From Bacillus sp. JCM 19034 (lineage in GTDB: Bacteria; Bacillota; Bacilli; Bacillales; Bacillaceae_D), in the NCBI RefSeq assembly GCF_001310635.1, contig NZ_BAXR01000018.1, positions 1-55,545 of the forward strand: 55,545 nucleotides of DNA, read 5' to 3'. Below are positions 10,026 through 19,509 of this stretch, in pieces. The number at the start of each line of letters is the position of its first letter. The first letter of the stretch is position 1. Made by a program: the position numbers and the translations under genes. Under the pieces are notes generated by a model. It searched no databases, was not told where the DNA came from, and worked only from the letters and a program-made list of their open reading frames with translations.

Positions 10026-10691
10026 ATGTGTGGTCGATTTACGCTTACTGTGGATAAAGAGGAAATTGAAAAGCAACTGTTAGTAAATATTGTTGATTAT
10101 ACGCCTAGGTTTAATATTGCACCAAGCCAGCCCGTTTTGAGCATCATTTCAGATCGTGAACAAAGAAAAGCAGGTTACATACGATGGGGTCTTGTTCCAA
10201 GCTGGGCAAAAGACCGCAAAATAGGATACAAAATGATTAATGCACGTGCGGAAACAATCCATGAAAAGCCTGCGTTTAAACGTTTATTTGAACGTCGACG
10301 CTGCTTAATTGTTGCTGATGGCTTTTACGAGTGGAAACGAACAGAGAACGGGAAAAAGCCTTATCGTATTACGGTAAACGATGGTGTTTTTACATTTGCA
10401 GGACTGTGGGATCGCTGGAGTGATAAGAGTGATGGCGATGAATTAGTAACGTGTACAATTATAACAACTACTCCAAATAAGCTTATGAACGATATTCATG
10501 ATCGTATGCCTGTTATTATCAAGAAAGAAGATCGCGATAGCTGGCTCGATATAACGACTCATGTACCGGCATTAAAAGATTTGCTTCATTCCTACCCTGC
10601 AGAAGAGATGGATGCTTATGAGGTGTCTACCATTGTGAATAGTCCAAAGAATGAGTCAGGAGAGTGTATTAAATCATTGGCTTCGCAATAA
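10026..10691 (+). CDS. SRAP domain protein (abasic-site DNA-protein crosslinker)
   Basis: A 221-residue SRAP/HMCES/YedK protein. These proteins form a thiazolidine crosslink between an N-terminal Cys and an abasic site in single-stranded DNA. The start must be ATG 10026, not 10023, so that the sequence begins MCGRFTL and Cys2 becomes N-terminal after Met removal; GAGGTG at 10015-10020 also fits 10026. Other landmarks are RFNIAPSQ, RWGLVPSWAKD, INARAET, FYEWKR and HDRMPVI, the His and Glu residues of the active site. Comparable B. subtilis proteins are YoqW and YoaM. Monocistronic, with a terminator following. Confidence 0.93.
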   Translation: MCGRFTLTVDKEEIEKQLLVNIVDYTPRFNIAPSQPVLSIISDREQRKAGYIRWGLVPSWAKDRKIGYKMINARAETIHEKPAFKRLFERRRCLIVADGFYEWKRTENGKKPYRITVNDGVFTFAGLWDRWSDKSDGDELVTCTIITTTPNKLMNDIHDRMPVIIKKEDRDSWLDITTHVPALKDLLHSYPAEEMDAYEVSTIVNSPKNESGECIKSLASQ

Positions 10692-10696
10692 ATTAA

Positions 10697-10728
10697 GGGA
10701 GATACTGTTTTGTAGTAGCTCCTTTTTT
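10697..10728 (+). terminator. Terminator after the SRAP gene
   Basis: GGAGATACT at 10698-10706 pairs with AGTAGCTCC at 10714-10722 with one mismatch, followed by six T. Confidence 0.75.
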
Positions 10729-10802
10729 ATTTATATAGTTTAAGATATTGATCTACCAATCATCGGTCATCGATATGAAACTAGCGAAATGAGGTAAGAG
10801 AT

Positions 10803-11600
10803 TTGAAGGATACCATTTTAAAATCGTTGTTTAAAATAGAAAAAGACTTTAATGTGAAAATTCTTTATGCTGTGGAATCAGGAAGTAGGGCTTGGGAATT
10901 CCCTTCAAAAAATAGTGACTATGATGTTCGCTTTATTTATGTTCATAAGCCGGAAGATTATTTAACGATTGACAAATTAGGAATTGGAAAGAAGCGAGAT
11001 GTTATTGAATTACCTATAAACGATTTGTTAGATATTTCAGGCTGGGAATTGACAAAGGCATTACGATTATTCCGAAAATCAAATCCTCCATTAATGGAAT
11101 GGTTACGATCAAGTATCATTTATTATCAAGCATTTTCGACAATTGATCAGATGAAGGAACTTTCCAATAGCATCTTTTCTCCAAATTCTTGTATACATCA
11201 CTATTTAAATATGGCAAATAACAATTATCGAGAATACTTACAGGGTGATGAAGTAAAAATCAAAAAGTATTTTTATGTACTTCGGCCAGTGTTAGCTGTT
11301 AAATGGATAGAAAAATACAATGAGTTTCCCCCATTAGAATTTCCTAAACTGTTGAAGGAACTAATTCCAGAAGGTGAATTGAAGATGGAAATTCAAACAT
11401 TATTACAGCGAAAGATAAATGGCGAAGAGCTCGATTATGAACCAAAAATTGATATCATAAACCATTTTCTAGATAAGGAAATACAAAGACTTAGGGACTA
11501 TACAAAATCAGTAAATAGCGATATAGCTGACTGGACACATACCCTTGATCTGTTGTTTCAAAAAACGTTAGAAGAGGTCTGGAATAAGAAGATTAAATGA
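10803..11600 (+). CDS. Predicted nucleotidyltransferase, YcgL/RlaP type
   Basis: A 265-residue protein of the DNA polymerase-beta superfamily. AVESGSRAWEF followed by SDYDVRFIY gives the GS...DxD metal-binding pattern of minimal nucleotidyltransferases; the wording matches B. subtilis YcgL and the RlaP group, associated with RNA-repair systems in some bacteria. TTG at 10803 follows GAGGTAAGA. The C-terminal half is helical and has no further motif I recognise. No RNA ligase or Rtc gene is nearby, so an RNA-repair link is not supported here. Confidence 0.85.
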   Translation: MKDTILKSLFKIEKDFNVKILYAVESGSRAWEFPSKNSDYDVRFIYVHKPEDYLTIDKLGIGKKRDVIELPINDLLDISGWELTKALRLFRKSNPPLMEWLRSSIIYYQAFSTIDQMKELSNSIFSPNSCIHHYLNMANNNYREYLQGDEVKIKKYFYVLRPVLAVKWIEKYNEFPPLEFPKLLKELIPEGELKMEIQTLLQRKINGEELDYEPKIDIINHFLDKEIQRLRDYTKSVNSDIADWTHTLDLLFQKTLEEVWNKKIK

Positions 11601-11748
11601 AACAAACTTGTAAACAAAGTACGATGTAAAAAGTGCAATGATATAATCGAATCAAAGGCATACTTATGATTTAAAGAAATGTGAATGTGGTGACATTTTT
11701 ATCGATGGTGGAACAAAATATCAACGGTGCGGATGGGGAATACATTAA
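11597..11748 (+). pseudogene. Small double-CxxC protein gene with two frameshifts
   Basis: ATG at 11597 overlaps the TGA of the preceding gene. Removing one A near 11600 and one G near 11657 restores a frame of about 49 residues: VRCKKCNDIIESK, then KKCECGDIFIDGG, ending WGIH. This matches a family of short Bacillus proteins with an RCKKCGDxIES...CxCGxIFxDGG pattern, probably a zinc ribbon. I call it damaged because two separate shifts are needed, though sequencing error could explain both. Function unknown. Bases 11749-11848 hold nothing else I recognise. Confidence 0.55.
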
Positions 11749-11848
11749 ATAGAAGAAAAGGGAAAACTAGAAAATAATACTGATTATGTTATTCAGTTTA
11801 TGAAGAAAGAGAAAAGAAATTCCTCTTTCAAATTGGAAGGAGTTTTGA

Positions 11849-12562
11849 ATGATGGAAAAGGAGACCGCTAACCTTTTTATACAAGAATTGCAACATTATC
11901 AGAATGAAACCGATATAGCAAAAATGAAGAAGTTTTTTAAAGGTTCAGATCGTAATACGAAGTACTTCGGTCTAAATATGAGAACTGTGTTTACAATTGC
12001 CAAACAATTTAAGAACATGCCATTAACGGAAATTGAACTACTTTTAGAAAGTGATTATTATGAAGTCAGAATGGGTGCTGTGAGCATTATGGATTTTCAA
12101 GCTAAGTCAAACAAAATATCAGACGAGCAGAGACGGGCTTTGTATGAACTTTATATTAAGAAACATGACCGAATCAATAATTGGGATCTGGTAGATCGCT
12201 CTGCTCCTTCTGTGGTCGGGATGTATCTACTAGATAAATCGAAAAAGCCGTTATACGAGATGGCCCATTCCAATCATATTTGGGAACGTAGAACCGCTAT
12301 AGTAAGTACGCATACATTTATTAAAAATGAAAACGTAGAGGATACGTTCGCCATAGCAGAATTACTGATCAATGATAAAGAGGAATTAATCAACAAAGCA
12401 GTTGGTAGCTTTATACGTGAAGCTGGTAAAAAAGATGAAGTAAAGTTGAAGTCTTTCTTGAGTAAACACGCTCGTACTATGCCTAGGGTCACCTTAAGAT
12501 ACGCTATAGAAAAATTTGATAAAAAAACAAGGGATTATTATTTAAATTTAAAAAATAGTTAA
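11849..12562 (+). CDS. DNA alkylation repair protein, AlkD-like HEAT-repeat DNA glycosylase
   Basis: A 237-residue, all-helical protein built of HEAT-like repeats, as in Bacillus cereus AlkD, which removes bulky or cationic alkylated bases without base flipping. Supporting words are FFKGSDRNTKYFGLNMRTVF, DYYEVRMGAVSIMDFQ, RINNWDLVDRSAP (with the conserved Trp and Asp of the active cleft) and WERRTAIVSTHTFI. ATG 11849 lies 6 to 7 bases after GGAAGGAG. Length matches the family. It is near the SRAP gene (10026), another DNA-repair function, but not in the same transcript. Confidence 0.88.
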   Translation: MMEKETANLFIQELQHYQNETDIAKMKKFFKGSDRNTKYFGLNMRTVFTIAKQFKNMPLTEIELLLESDYYEVRMGAVSIMDFQAKSNKISDEQRRALYELYIKKHDRINNWDLVDRSAPSVVGMYLLDKSKKPLYEMAHSNHIWERRTAIVSTHTFIKNENVEDTFAIAELLINDKEELINKAVGSFIREAGKKDEVKLKSFLSKHARTMPRVTLRYAIEKFDKKTRDYYLNLKNS

Positions 12563-12575
12563 GGATCATGATGAA

Positions 12576-12912
12576 ATGAAAGAAGAAGTGAACTGGTATA
12601 TAATTAGCTATTCCTTTTTATTTACTCAGGCGATCGTTATGCTCAATTGGTAGTAAATGACCAAACCCTACAAACTGCTTATTTCATCAATACTTTATCG
12701 TGGGACTCGGTGGGAAATCACGTTGTTGATATCCAACTAGAAGAGTGGTGAAAATACGATTCCTCTTTATAACGATAATTCCTATCGATTTAATGATGTT
12801 ATTCAATATCTCCGCATTTTGAAAAATTCGAGATTGCTAAGGTATCAATGGAGATCCAGTAGCATCGCCTTTAGATGATGATAAGGAGAAGGACAAAGAT
12901 AAAGGTGATTGA
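12576..12912 (+). pseudogene. Unrecognised gene of about 112 residues broken by four frameshifts
   Basis: No single frame is long, but four one-base corrections (near 12617, 12748, 12823 and 12844) join coding-like segments: YSGDRYAQLVVNDQTLQ, TLSWDSVGNHVVDIQLEEW, NTIPLYNDNSYRFNDVIQYL, then FEKFEIAKVINGDPVASP and a charged tail DDDKEKDKDKGD. The pieces connect without gaps and have normal codon use. Four shifts in about 330 bases is denser than elsewhere, so it may be a true pseudogene or a poorly read stretch. No family recognised; it follows the AlkD-like gene by a few bases. Confidence 0.5.
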
Positions 12913-13092
12913 TCAAGGAAATGACGGGAGAGAGAACGTTTCTTAGTAAGGCCACATTAAAGTTTAACCTAATTGCGTTCGGGCTTTCTTACTTACTGTA
13001 TAATGCTGTGCTCTGAGTAGAAATAAGAGTATTGGAATACTAGTACGGTCACCTATCTGACTAGTAGTCAATAGTAATAACTAAAAAATTAA

Positions 13093-13123
13093 AACGCATT
13101 TGAAAGTCATTTCTCAAATGCGT
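13093..13123 (-). terminator. Terminator for the DinB gene (minus strand)
   Basis: AACGCATTTGA pairs with TCAAATGCGTT; on the minus strand the stem is followed by a T-rich tract. It may also stop transcripts from the left. Bases 12913-13092 hold no gene that I can see. Confidence 0.75.
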
Positions 13124-13135
13124 TTAATTATATAA

Positions 13136-13615
13136 TTAGTTATTCTGTTGTTCTTTTGTAGGACCCATGATACCGGGAACAGGTAAACCAGCTTGTCTCA
13201 GTAAAACCGTCATTTGTCCACGGTGATGTGTTTGATGGTCAATTAGAGTACGTAATAATGCTCCACGCGGAACCTTATGTCCCATGCCATCAACGTCCTC
13301 AATCATCATTTCATCTGTTAACGTCTCTTCCACACCTGCTTTTACACGCTCAACCATTTGCTTATACGATTGAGAAATGTCAGCAGCGGCAGTTGGAACT
13401 GTTCCACTATCACCAACTGGTTCGACTGATACACCTACTAAATTAGCAAAGAAGACAGGGCTTGTTGTTAAATGCCAGCCTAACCATCCTAATGAGCTAT
13501 GACCTTCTACAATTGATTGTTTTAATGTGTCATCTGTTAAAGCTTCGAGTACCTGGCTCGTGCCGCCAGCAGCAGCATTCCAATCGTTAATAAAATCTTG
13601 TACTGTACGATACAT
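13136..13615 (-). CDS. DinB/YfiT-family putative metalloenzyme
   Basis: A 159-residue four-helix-bundle protein. The usual metal-binding histidines are visible: His in WLGWHLTTS, and DHQTHHRGQM near the C-terminus (HxxxH type). DinB proteins of this kind include thiol S-transferases using bacillithiol, but most lack a known substrate. I start at the ATG at 13615 (MYRTVQDF) because AGGAG lies about 9 bases upstream; the ATG at 13624 directly abuts that site. Monocistronic, convergent with the upstream region. An unrelated second DinB protein lies at 34051. Confidence 0.85.
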   Translation of the reverse strand: MYRTVQDFINDWNAAAGGTSQVLEALTDDTLKQSIVEGHSSLGWLGWHLTTSPVFFANLVGVSVEPVGDSGTVPTAAADISQSYKQMVERVKAGVEETLTDEMMIEDVDGMGHKVPRGALLRTLIDHQTHHRGQMTVLLRQAGLPVPGIMGPTKEQQNN

Positions 13616-13834
13616 TTTAATCATCTCCTTTCAAAGACAGTATACAATAAAAGATAGGAAAATGATAAAAATAAGATGCTTTATTTGTTATCGCTTGAAG
13701 TTCATATACTAACGCTTCAAGGTAATAAACGTGAATGCTTTTACATGAATTTCACGATGGATTTACGTTTCGTTTACTTTGGTAGAGTATGATTGGGGTG
13801 AGGTTTGTTACGGACGAAAGAGGTATCATAACAT

Positions 13835-16085
13835 ATGTTAGGGTTAGGAAATAACAGAACAAGGCTATTTTATAAGTACTTAATTTCATACCTAATTATT
13901 TTCTTATTCCGTTTATGATGATTAGTATCGTATTTTACCAAATGTCTGTGAGTAGTATTCAGGATGAAATTGAGCAATCGAACATGGGGAAATTAGAGCA
14001 GGTAAAAGACATTGCCGATGCTAGATTAGAAGAGTTGCAGCAAATTGCACATCGTATTTCTATGGATCATCGTTTGACACCGTATATGTTCACTGAACCA
14101 TATTATAGTAAGCTTGCAATTAACGAACTGACAACGTATTCGGTAAATAGTTCCATTGTTGATAGTTTATTTTTATATTATTACGGACAAGAAAACATTT
14201 ATTCCTCTAGAGGTGTAAATACGATCGATATTTATACCGATGTGTATCAGTTTGCTTCGTACGAAATTGAGCAGCTAAAACGTGAGATGGAAACGCTTGA
14301 ACAGCCAACAGTACGTTCATTTGACTTGGAGTCAGCCAGTGAACATGTCATAGCCTATATGTTTCCAATTTCTTCAACGAGCTTAACCCCGTATGGAACC
14401 GTTGTTTTTCTCGTAAAAGAAGATATATTTACTAATTTAATCCATCATGCACTCGGTCATTTTGAAGGAAATATTTATATTTTTAATCGCGAGCAGGAGC
14501 GAATTGCTTCCTATCATAATAGTGAATCATCAACAATTATTGAAGCTGATATCGTACCTCAATTGAAAAATGGAATATCGAGGAAACAATTGAACGGTGA
14601 AGATTACTCCTTAGTGTCTACCTTTTCCGATGAAAGTCAATGGACGTTTGTTACCGCAATGCCTACCAAACAGTTTTATGCAAAAATGGATGCACTGAAA
14701 TCAACGATCATTACAATTTTGACTATTATTGCTATTATCGGAATGGTGTCTACGTTTTATATGGCTATTATTCAGTATAGACCAATACATGGACTAAATC
14801 AGAAAATCAAAACGATACACGGTAAGTACTTTTCAAAGCAGTCAAAAGATGAAATTGCTCGTATACAAGAATCCATTCAAATGATGCATGAGAATAGCGA
14901 GCAATTACAGGAGAAAATGAAAGTCCATGAACCGTATCTCCGGGATCAGATCGTAATAAAACTTATAAATGGTGATGCTATCACACTGAAAGAACAGAAA
15001 GAACTATTAGAAGACTTACAATTACAATTCAAAGGGAAGAGAAAATTCATCTTTGTTGTTTCCCTTAAAGAACAGCGTGTAAAGCACGAAACGTTATTAA
15101 CTAAGGAAAAAGTACTAGAGTTTGTACAAGAAATCTCACTTGAAAATGGGACTGGATATGGGGTTGAGTTAATCCATGACCAAGCAGTTGGAGTTATTGT
15201 CGATATGCAAGATGATCATCAAGATCCATATATACAGCGCAACGAGATGATGGAAGCAATTACTGATAAGTTATCTGTGATCACGGCGATGGAGTTGAAG
15301 GTTGGGGTTGGAGGAATATATGAAGAAATAAGCAGGATGAATCGTTCTTTCATTGAGGCGAAAGCGGCTATTGATTATGCACTCATCCACAGCAATAGTG
15401 TGCAGCCAGTCTACTTTGAGCAGATTGCAAAAAAACAACTCATACGATATGGTTCCAATCGGATCAACAGGCGAAGCTAGTTCAAAGTTTAAAACAAGGT
15501 GATCCAATTGTTGCGAAAGAATCTGTCAAGAGTTTGCTGGCTGAGTTAAAAGAAAAAGATCTATCTATCTATATGTTAAAGGCGATGTGCTTTGATCTCA
15601 TTAATACGATATTGAAATGTATTTCTGAGTCCAGAGCTCAATATAACGCTAATCAGTTACGCGGCTTAGTCGAGTTCGAATCGTTAGAAGGTTTAGAGCG
15701 AACATTGGACCTGTTTATTAAAGAAATATGTAATGAAGTGAAACGAAATAAACTCAATCGTCAAAACGAGTTAAGGGATCAAATCCTTACCTATATTCAT
15801 CAACAGTATACATCTCATTCGCTTAGCTTAGAGCAAATAGCCGAAAAGTATCAGCTTTCTTCCTCCTACGTTAGTCGAATGATTAAGGAAGAAACAAGCT
15901 ACCCATTCACGAAATATATTTGGAAGCTAAGGATGGAAGAATGCAAACGTCAGCTTAAAGATACGACATTACCGATTAAAGAAATCGTTTTGGATATTGG
16001 TTATTTAGATGTTGCGAATTTCATTAGAAAGTTCCGTAAAGAAGAGGGAGTTACACCTGGACAATACCGGAAGAATGTTGAGTGA
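13835..16085 (+). CDS. Membrane-anchored AraC-type transcriptional regulator (two frameshifts)
   Basis: Restoring one base near 13907 and one T at 15453-15454 gives about 750 residues. Order: N-terminal helix (YLISYLIIFL); extracytoplasmic sensor of about 250 residues; second helix around TIITILTIIAIIGMV, followed by a HAMP-like linker; a cytoplasmic region; and a C-terminal double helix-turn-helix of AraC type (SLEQIAEKYQLSSSYVSRM and IKEIVLDIGYLDVANFIRKF). Such one-component receptors sit next to LplABC/YtcPQ-YteP sugar importers in Bacillus and Paenibacillus and switch them on. The next gene on the strand is exactly such a lipoprotein, so control of cluster I is the likely job. ATG 13835 follows AAGAGGT. 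Confidence 0.85.
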
Positions 16086-16108
16086 AATGATTCTACTTAT
16101 TTGAAGTG

Positions 16109-16143
16109 GGGATAGCATATCATGGCTATCCCTTCATGTTTTT
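16109..16143 (+). terminator. Terminator after the AraC-type regulator
   Basis: GGGATAGC at 16109-16116 pairs perfectly with GCTATCCC at 16125-16132; a TTCATGTTTTT tail follows. Confidence 0.8.
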
Positions 16144-16249
16144 AATCCAATAAAGGTACAATCTACCATTGGGGATTGATGTACTAATAAGTAAATGACC
16201 TTTGTAAACGGGATTAGCTAACAGAGTTCAATTAATAGATAGGACAAGG

Positions 16250-16277
16250 GAGAAATCAGAAGGTTTCTCTTTTTTTC
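16250..16277 (+). terminator. Second terminator-like hairpin
   Basis: GAGAAA at 16250-16255 pairs with TTTCTC at 16264-16269, followed by seven or more T. Short stem but a strong T-tract. Confidence 0.6.
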
Positions 16278-16876
16278 ATCCCATAATGCTTCATTATATG
16301 AACGATTAGTATGTTAAATATGATAATCAGAATATACATAGTAAAGCATAATCGACATATTTCAATGCTGGCGATACGTCATTTATCGAGATAAGTAAAA
16401 AAATGATCTATCTCAAATAGGATAGCTAACTACAGCTTATCTATTTATAAGACTAGTAATCTTGCACAAACCGTATGCAAAAGTGACATATATACTTTAA
16501 AAAATCAATTATGCTACATTCAAAGCGTCAACGATCCTAACAACCACACAGGAGGTGAAGCAAGGTTACTCAGTACTTGACTCGTACTGAAACAAACGAT
16601 TGAAAAGGATGGCCAATAGTGTTTGTGCATTCCTAATAAATTCTTTAACACACAAAGATGGTAGTAAGAAGACGGTCATCGCTTACAGTTTTCTTATTAT
16701 GAATTTTCGGCAGTTGTTGCACATCATCGTAGGGTCGGTGGCAAAGGGGAATAGGGAAAACCATAAATCACCACAGAACATACCTATTGAAACGGTATTG
16801 GTATGAATAACTCTTGCAGCTCTAATTGATTGTATTAGCTTTTTCTAACACGGAACCTACAAGGAGGATAAGAAAC
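16278..16876 (+). other. Long leader region before cluster I, no convincing gene
   Basis: About 600 bases. It has AT-rich promoter-like sequence around 16440-16500 and an isolated near-perfect ribosome site AGGAGGTGA at 16550-16558 that serves no start codon at proper distance. A 68-residue TTG-start frame at 16600-16806 has no ribosome site, odd composition and no family likeness, so I do not call it. The region could be an untranslated leader or hold the remnant of a lost small gene. Operators for the AraC-type regulator are expected here, but I could not identify them with confidence. Confidence 0.4.
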
Positions 16877-18490
16877 ATGAATAAGGTATGGAAAATAGTA
16901 TCAATTGTTGTAGTGTCACTTTTAGTTGCATGTAGTGGTGATAATAGCGTAAATGACATAGATACTTCGGAAGTAGCAGAAGCAGAGAATTTTAATAAGG
17001 AAGGTTTTCCAATTGTTGATGAACCGATCACATTACATTTTATGGCTGGAAAACATGCTACTCACGCAGATGATTATAATGAAGTTACCATATGGAAAGA
17101 GTATGAGAAGTTAACGAATATTGAAATCGAATGGGAAATGATGCCTCGTGAAGGATTAGAAGAGAAACGAAATTTAGCATTAGCTGGTGGGAACCTACCA
17201 GATGTCTTCTATACGTCCTATATGCCAAATAGTGACTTGATCAAATATGGGCAACAAGGTGTATTCGTCACTTTGAATGATTATATTGAGGAATATATGC
17301 CAAACCTTTCAACAATATTAGAAGAAAATCCGGATATTAGAAAAGGGATAACATTCCCTGATGGAAACATTTATGCTTTACCAACTATCTATGATCCAGA
17401 GTTCCCATCTCTATTAATTGGCTCTAGGTCATGGATTAACAAGGATTGGTTAGACAAACTTGGTATGGATTTGCCAGAAACGACGGATGAATTTTATGAG
17501 TACTTAAAAGCGGTCAAAGAAACAGATCTAACTGGAAACGGGGAAAATGATGAAATTCCATTTGGTAGCACAACGATTGCTGGCTTAAGACAGCATCTAG
17601 CTGGGGCATTTGGAATTAATACGAATGGACGTAACCACCTGTTTATTGACACAGATCCTGAAACAAATGAAATGCGTTTTTTCCCTGCGTCTGAGCGCTA
17701 TAAAGAAATGCTAGAATACTTGAACAAATTATATAGTGAAGGACTCATTCACGAGAATATTTATACAATTGATACGAACCAAAGTTATGCGATTGGATCA
17801 GAGGGTAGATATGGAAGTATCACAGCTCCGAACCCTGAAACGATTTATGGTGAAGCAGGAAAAAGTTTTGTCGGTTTGCCAGCATTAGAGGGTCCATATG
17901 GTGATCGTGCCTTTACAGATATCGGTTCTCCCCTAATTCACTTAGGTGGCTTTGTTGTGACGAGCGAGAACGAGCATATTCCTGAAACCTTACGTTGGAT
18001 GGATTACTTTTATAGTGACGAGGGTACGAAGTTATATTTCATGGGGGTAGAGGGTCTTACGTATGAAGAAACAGAAGATGGGCTCGAGTACGTCGATGAA
18101 ATTATGAATAACCCAGATGGTCTAACTATGGAACAAGCATTAAAGCCGCATATAACGTGGCTTGGTGGTGGATATCCCGGATATGTTAAGCAGGATGTGT
18201 TTAATGGTGCAGAAACGCTGCCATCTTCTATTGAATCTGCCGAAGCATTAGCACCATATCTTATAGAGGATATTTGGTCAAATTTCACGTACACGGTTGA
18301 AGAAAGTCAACGAAAAGCAGCGTTGTCAGCTGATATTGAAAAATATGTGAATGAAATGCAGGATAAGTTTATTACTGGAAATATTTCCTTCTCTGAATGG
18401 GACAACTACATTGAGACGATAGAAAAGATGGGTTTAGAAGAGTATATGGAAATTGAACAAGCCGCTTACGAACGATATATGGAAGAGTAA
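16877..18490 (+). CDS. Extracellular solute-binding lipoprotein, LplA/YtcQ type (cluster I)
   Basis: A 537-residue lipoprotein. ATG 16877 lies after AAGGAGGAT; the signal peptide IVSIVVVSLLVAC puts the lipidated Cys at residue 19. The mature protein is acidic, as in alkaliphiles. It is a cluster B sugar-binding protein of the LplA/YtcQ group: GGNLPDVFYTS, WINKDWLDKLGMDLPETTDEFYEYL, and a calcium-loop-like DLTGNGENDEIPFG. The substrate is probably an oligosaccharide such as pectin- or glycosaminoglycan-derived sugars in known relatives, but none is fixed here. Two permease genes follow without an ATPase. A stem-loop just after the stop may raise its transcript relative to the permeases. Confidence 0.88.
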   Translation: MNKVWKIVSIVVVSLLVACSGDNSVNDIDTSEVAEAENFNKEGFPIVDEPITLHFMAGKHATHADDYNEVTIWKEYEKLTNIEIEWEMMPREGLEEKRNLALAGGNLPDVFYTSYMPNSDLIKYGQQGVFVTLNDYIEEYMPNLSTILEENPDIRKGITFPDGNIYALPTIYDPEFPSLLIGSRSWINKDWLDKLGMDLPETTDEFYEYLKAVKETDLTGNGENDEIPFGSTTIAGLRQHLAGAFGINTNGRNHLFIDTDPETNEMRFFPASERYKEMLEYLNKLYSEGLIHENIYTIDTNQSYAIGSEGRYGSITAPNPETIYGEAGKSFVGLPALEGPYGDRAFTDIGSPLIHLGGFVVTSENEHIPETLRWMDYFYSDEGTKLYFMGVEGLTYEETEDGLEYVDEIMNNPDGLTMEQALKPHITWLGGGYPGYVKQDVFNGAETLPSSIESAEALAPYLIEDIWSNFTYTVEESQRKAALSADIEKYVNEMQDKFITGNISFSEWDNYIETIEKMGLEEYMEIEQAAYERYMEE

Positions 18491-18504
18491 GAAGCCAATT
18501 CACT

Positions 18505-18529
18505 CGGGAAAACATTTGATGTTTTCCCG
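18505..18529 (+). other. Stem-loop between binding-protein and permease genes
   Basis: CGGGAAAACAT at 18505-18515 pairs perfectly with ATGTTTTCCCG at 18519-18529. No T-tract follows, so it is more likely an mRNA-stabilising or attenuating hairpin than a full terminator. Confidence 0.6.
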
Positions 18530-18558
18530 GGTACCAAAATAGGAGAGGAGACAAGCAT

Positions 18559-19496
18559 ATGGCAGGAAACGAATTGGTTATTAAGCAAAACCGATGGAAT
18601 CACATACGGAATAATTTCCGCCGTAACTGGCAATTATATGCGTTTCTTTTCCCAACGTTACTGTTTTTTTTGATTTTCCATTATATACCAATGTATGGCG
18701 TACAAATTGCTTTTCGAGAATATTATGCCACATTAGGTATTTTAGGTAGTCCATGGGTAGGATTCGACCATTTTGAACGATTTTTTAATTCCTATTATTT
18801 TTGGCGATTATTAAAAAATACGATAGCAATTAATTTATATCAGCTGCTTTTGTTTCCCCTTCCAATTATCTTTGCCTTAATGCTTAATGAGTTGCGAAAT
18901 GGTTGGTTTAAAAAGTGGTCGCAAACGTTAACATATGCCCCACATTTTATCTCAGTAGTAGTAGCTGTAGGTATGCTTGTTGCTTTTCTAGATCCACTCA
19001 CCGGAATTGTTAATTTGGCGATTCAAGGATTAGGAGGGGAATCTATTGATTTTTTAACAAGTCCAGAATGGTTCCGCCATATTTATGTTTGGTCAGGTGA
19101 ATGGCAATCCCTTGGATGGGGTACGATTATTTATTTAGCGGCACTAGCAGGTGTAAATCCGGAACTTCATGAGGCTGCCAAGTAGATGGGGCTACGCGAA
19201 TGCAAAGGATTTTGTATATCAATATTCCATCGATTTTACCTACTATAGTCATTTTATTTATCTTGAATATTGGTAAGTTCATGTCGATCGGTTTTGAGAA
19301 GGTTCTATTAATGCAAAATACATTAAACTCGGAAACTTCTGATATTATCCAAACCTTTGTATATCAAACAGGATTGATAGAAGGACAATATAGTTTTGCA
19401 GCAGCAGTAGGTTTATTTGATTCGGCCATTAATGTGATATTACTCATAACTGTAAATTATCTTGCCAGAAAAGTAAGTACGAACAGCCTATGGTAA
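18559..19496 (+). CDS. ABC sugar permease, LplB/YteP type (one frameshift)
   Basis: The first frame ends at an apparent TAG at 19184. Adding one A to the AA at 19180-19181 restores EAAKVDGATRMQRILYIN, the EAA loop that contacts the ATPase, and gives about 313 residues with six membrane helices. The N-terminus (LYAFLFPTLLFFLIFHYIPMYG) and WQSLGWGTIIYLAALAG are characteristic of LplB/YteP permeases. ATG 18559 follows AGGAGAGGAG. It pairs with the next gene to form the channel; the ATPase must come from elsewhere, most likely the MsmX-type protein at 26962. Confidence 0.88.
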
Positions 19497-19509
19497 AGGA
19501 GTGGATTCT

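Noticed and set aside
16490..16540. CcpA cre site before cluster I
   Set aside because: The best word (TCAAAGCGTCAACG) has three mismatches to the cre consensus, too many to call.
16600..16806. 68-codon TTG-start frame in the cluster I leader
   Set aside because: No ribosome site at proper distance, no recognisable domain and irregular composition.
19170..19200. In-frame TAG within the cluster I permease as a possible recoded codon or split gene
   Set aside because: Adding one A restores the EAA loop exactly; a frameshift in an A-run explains it better than readthrough.
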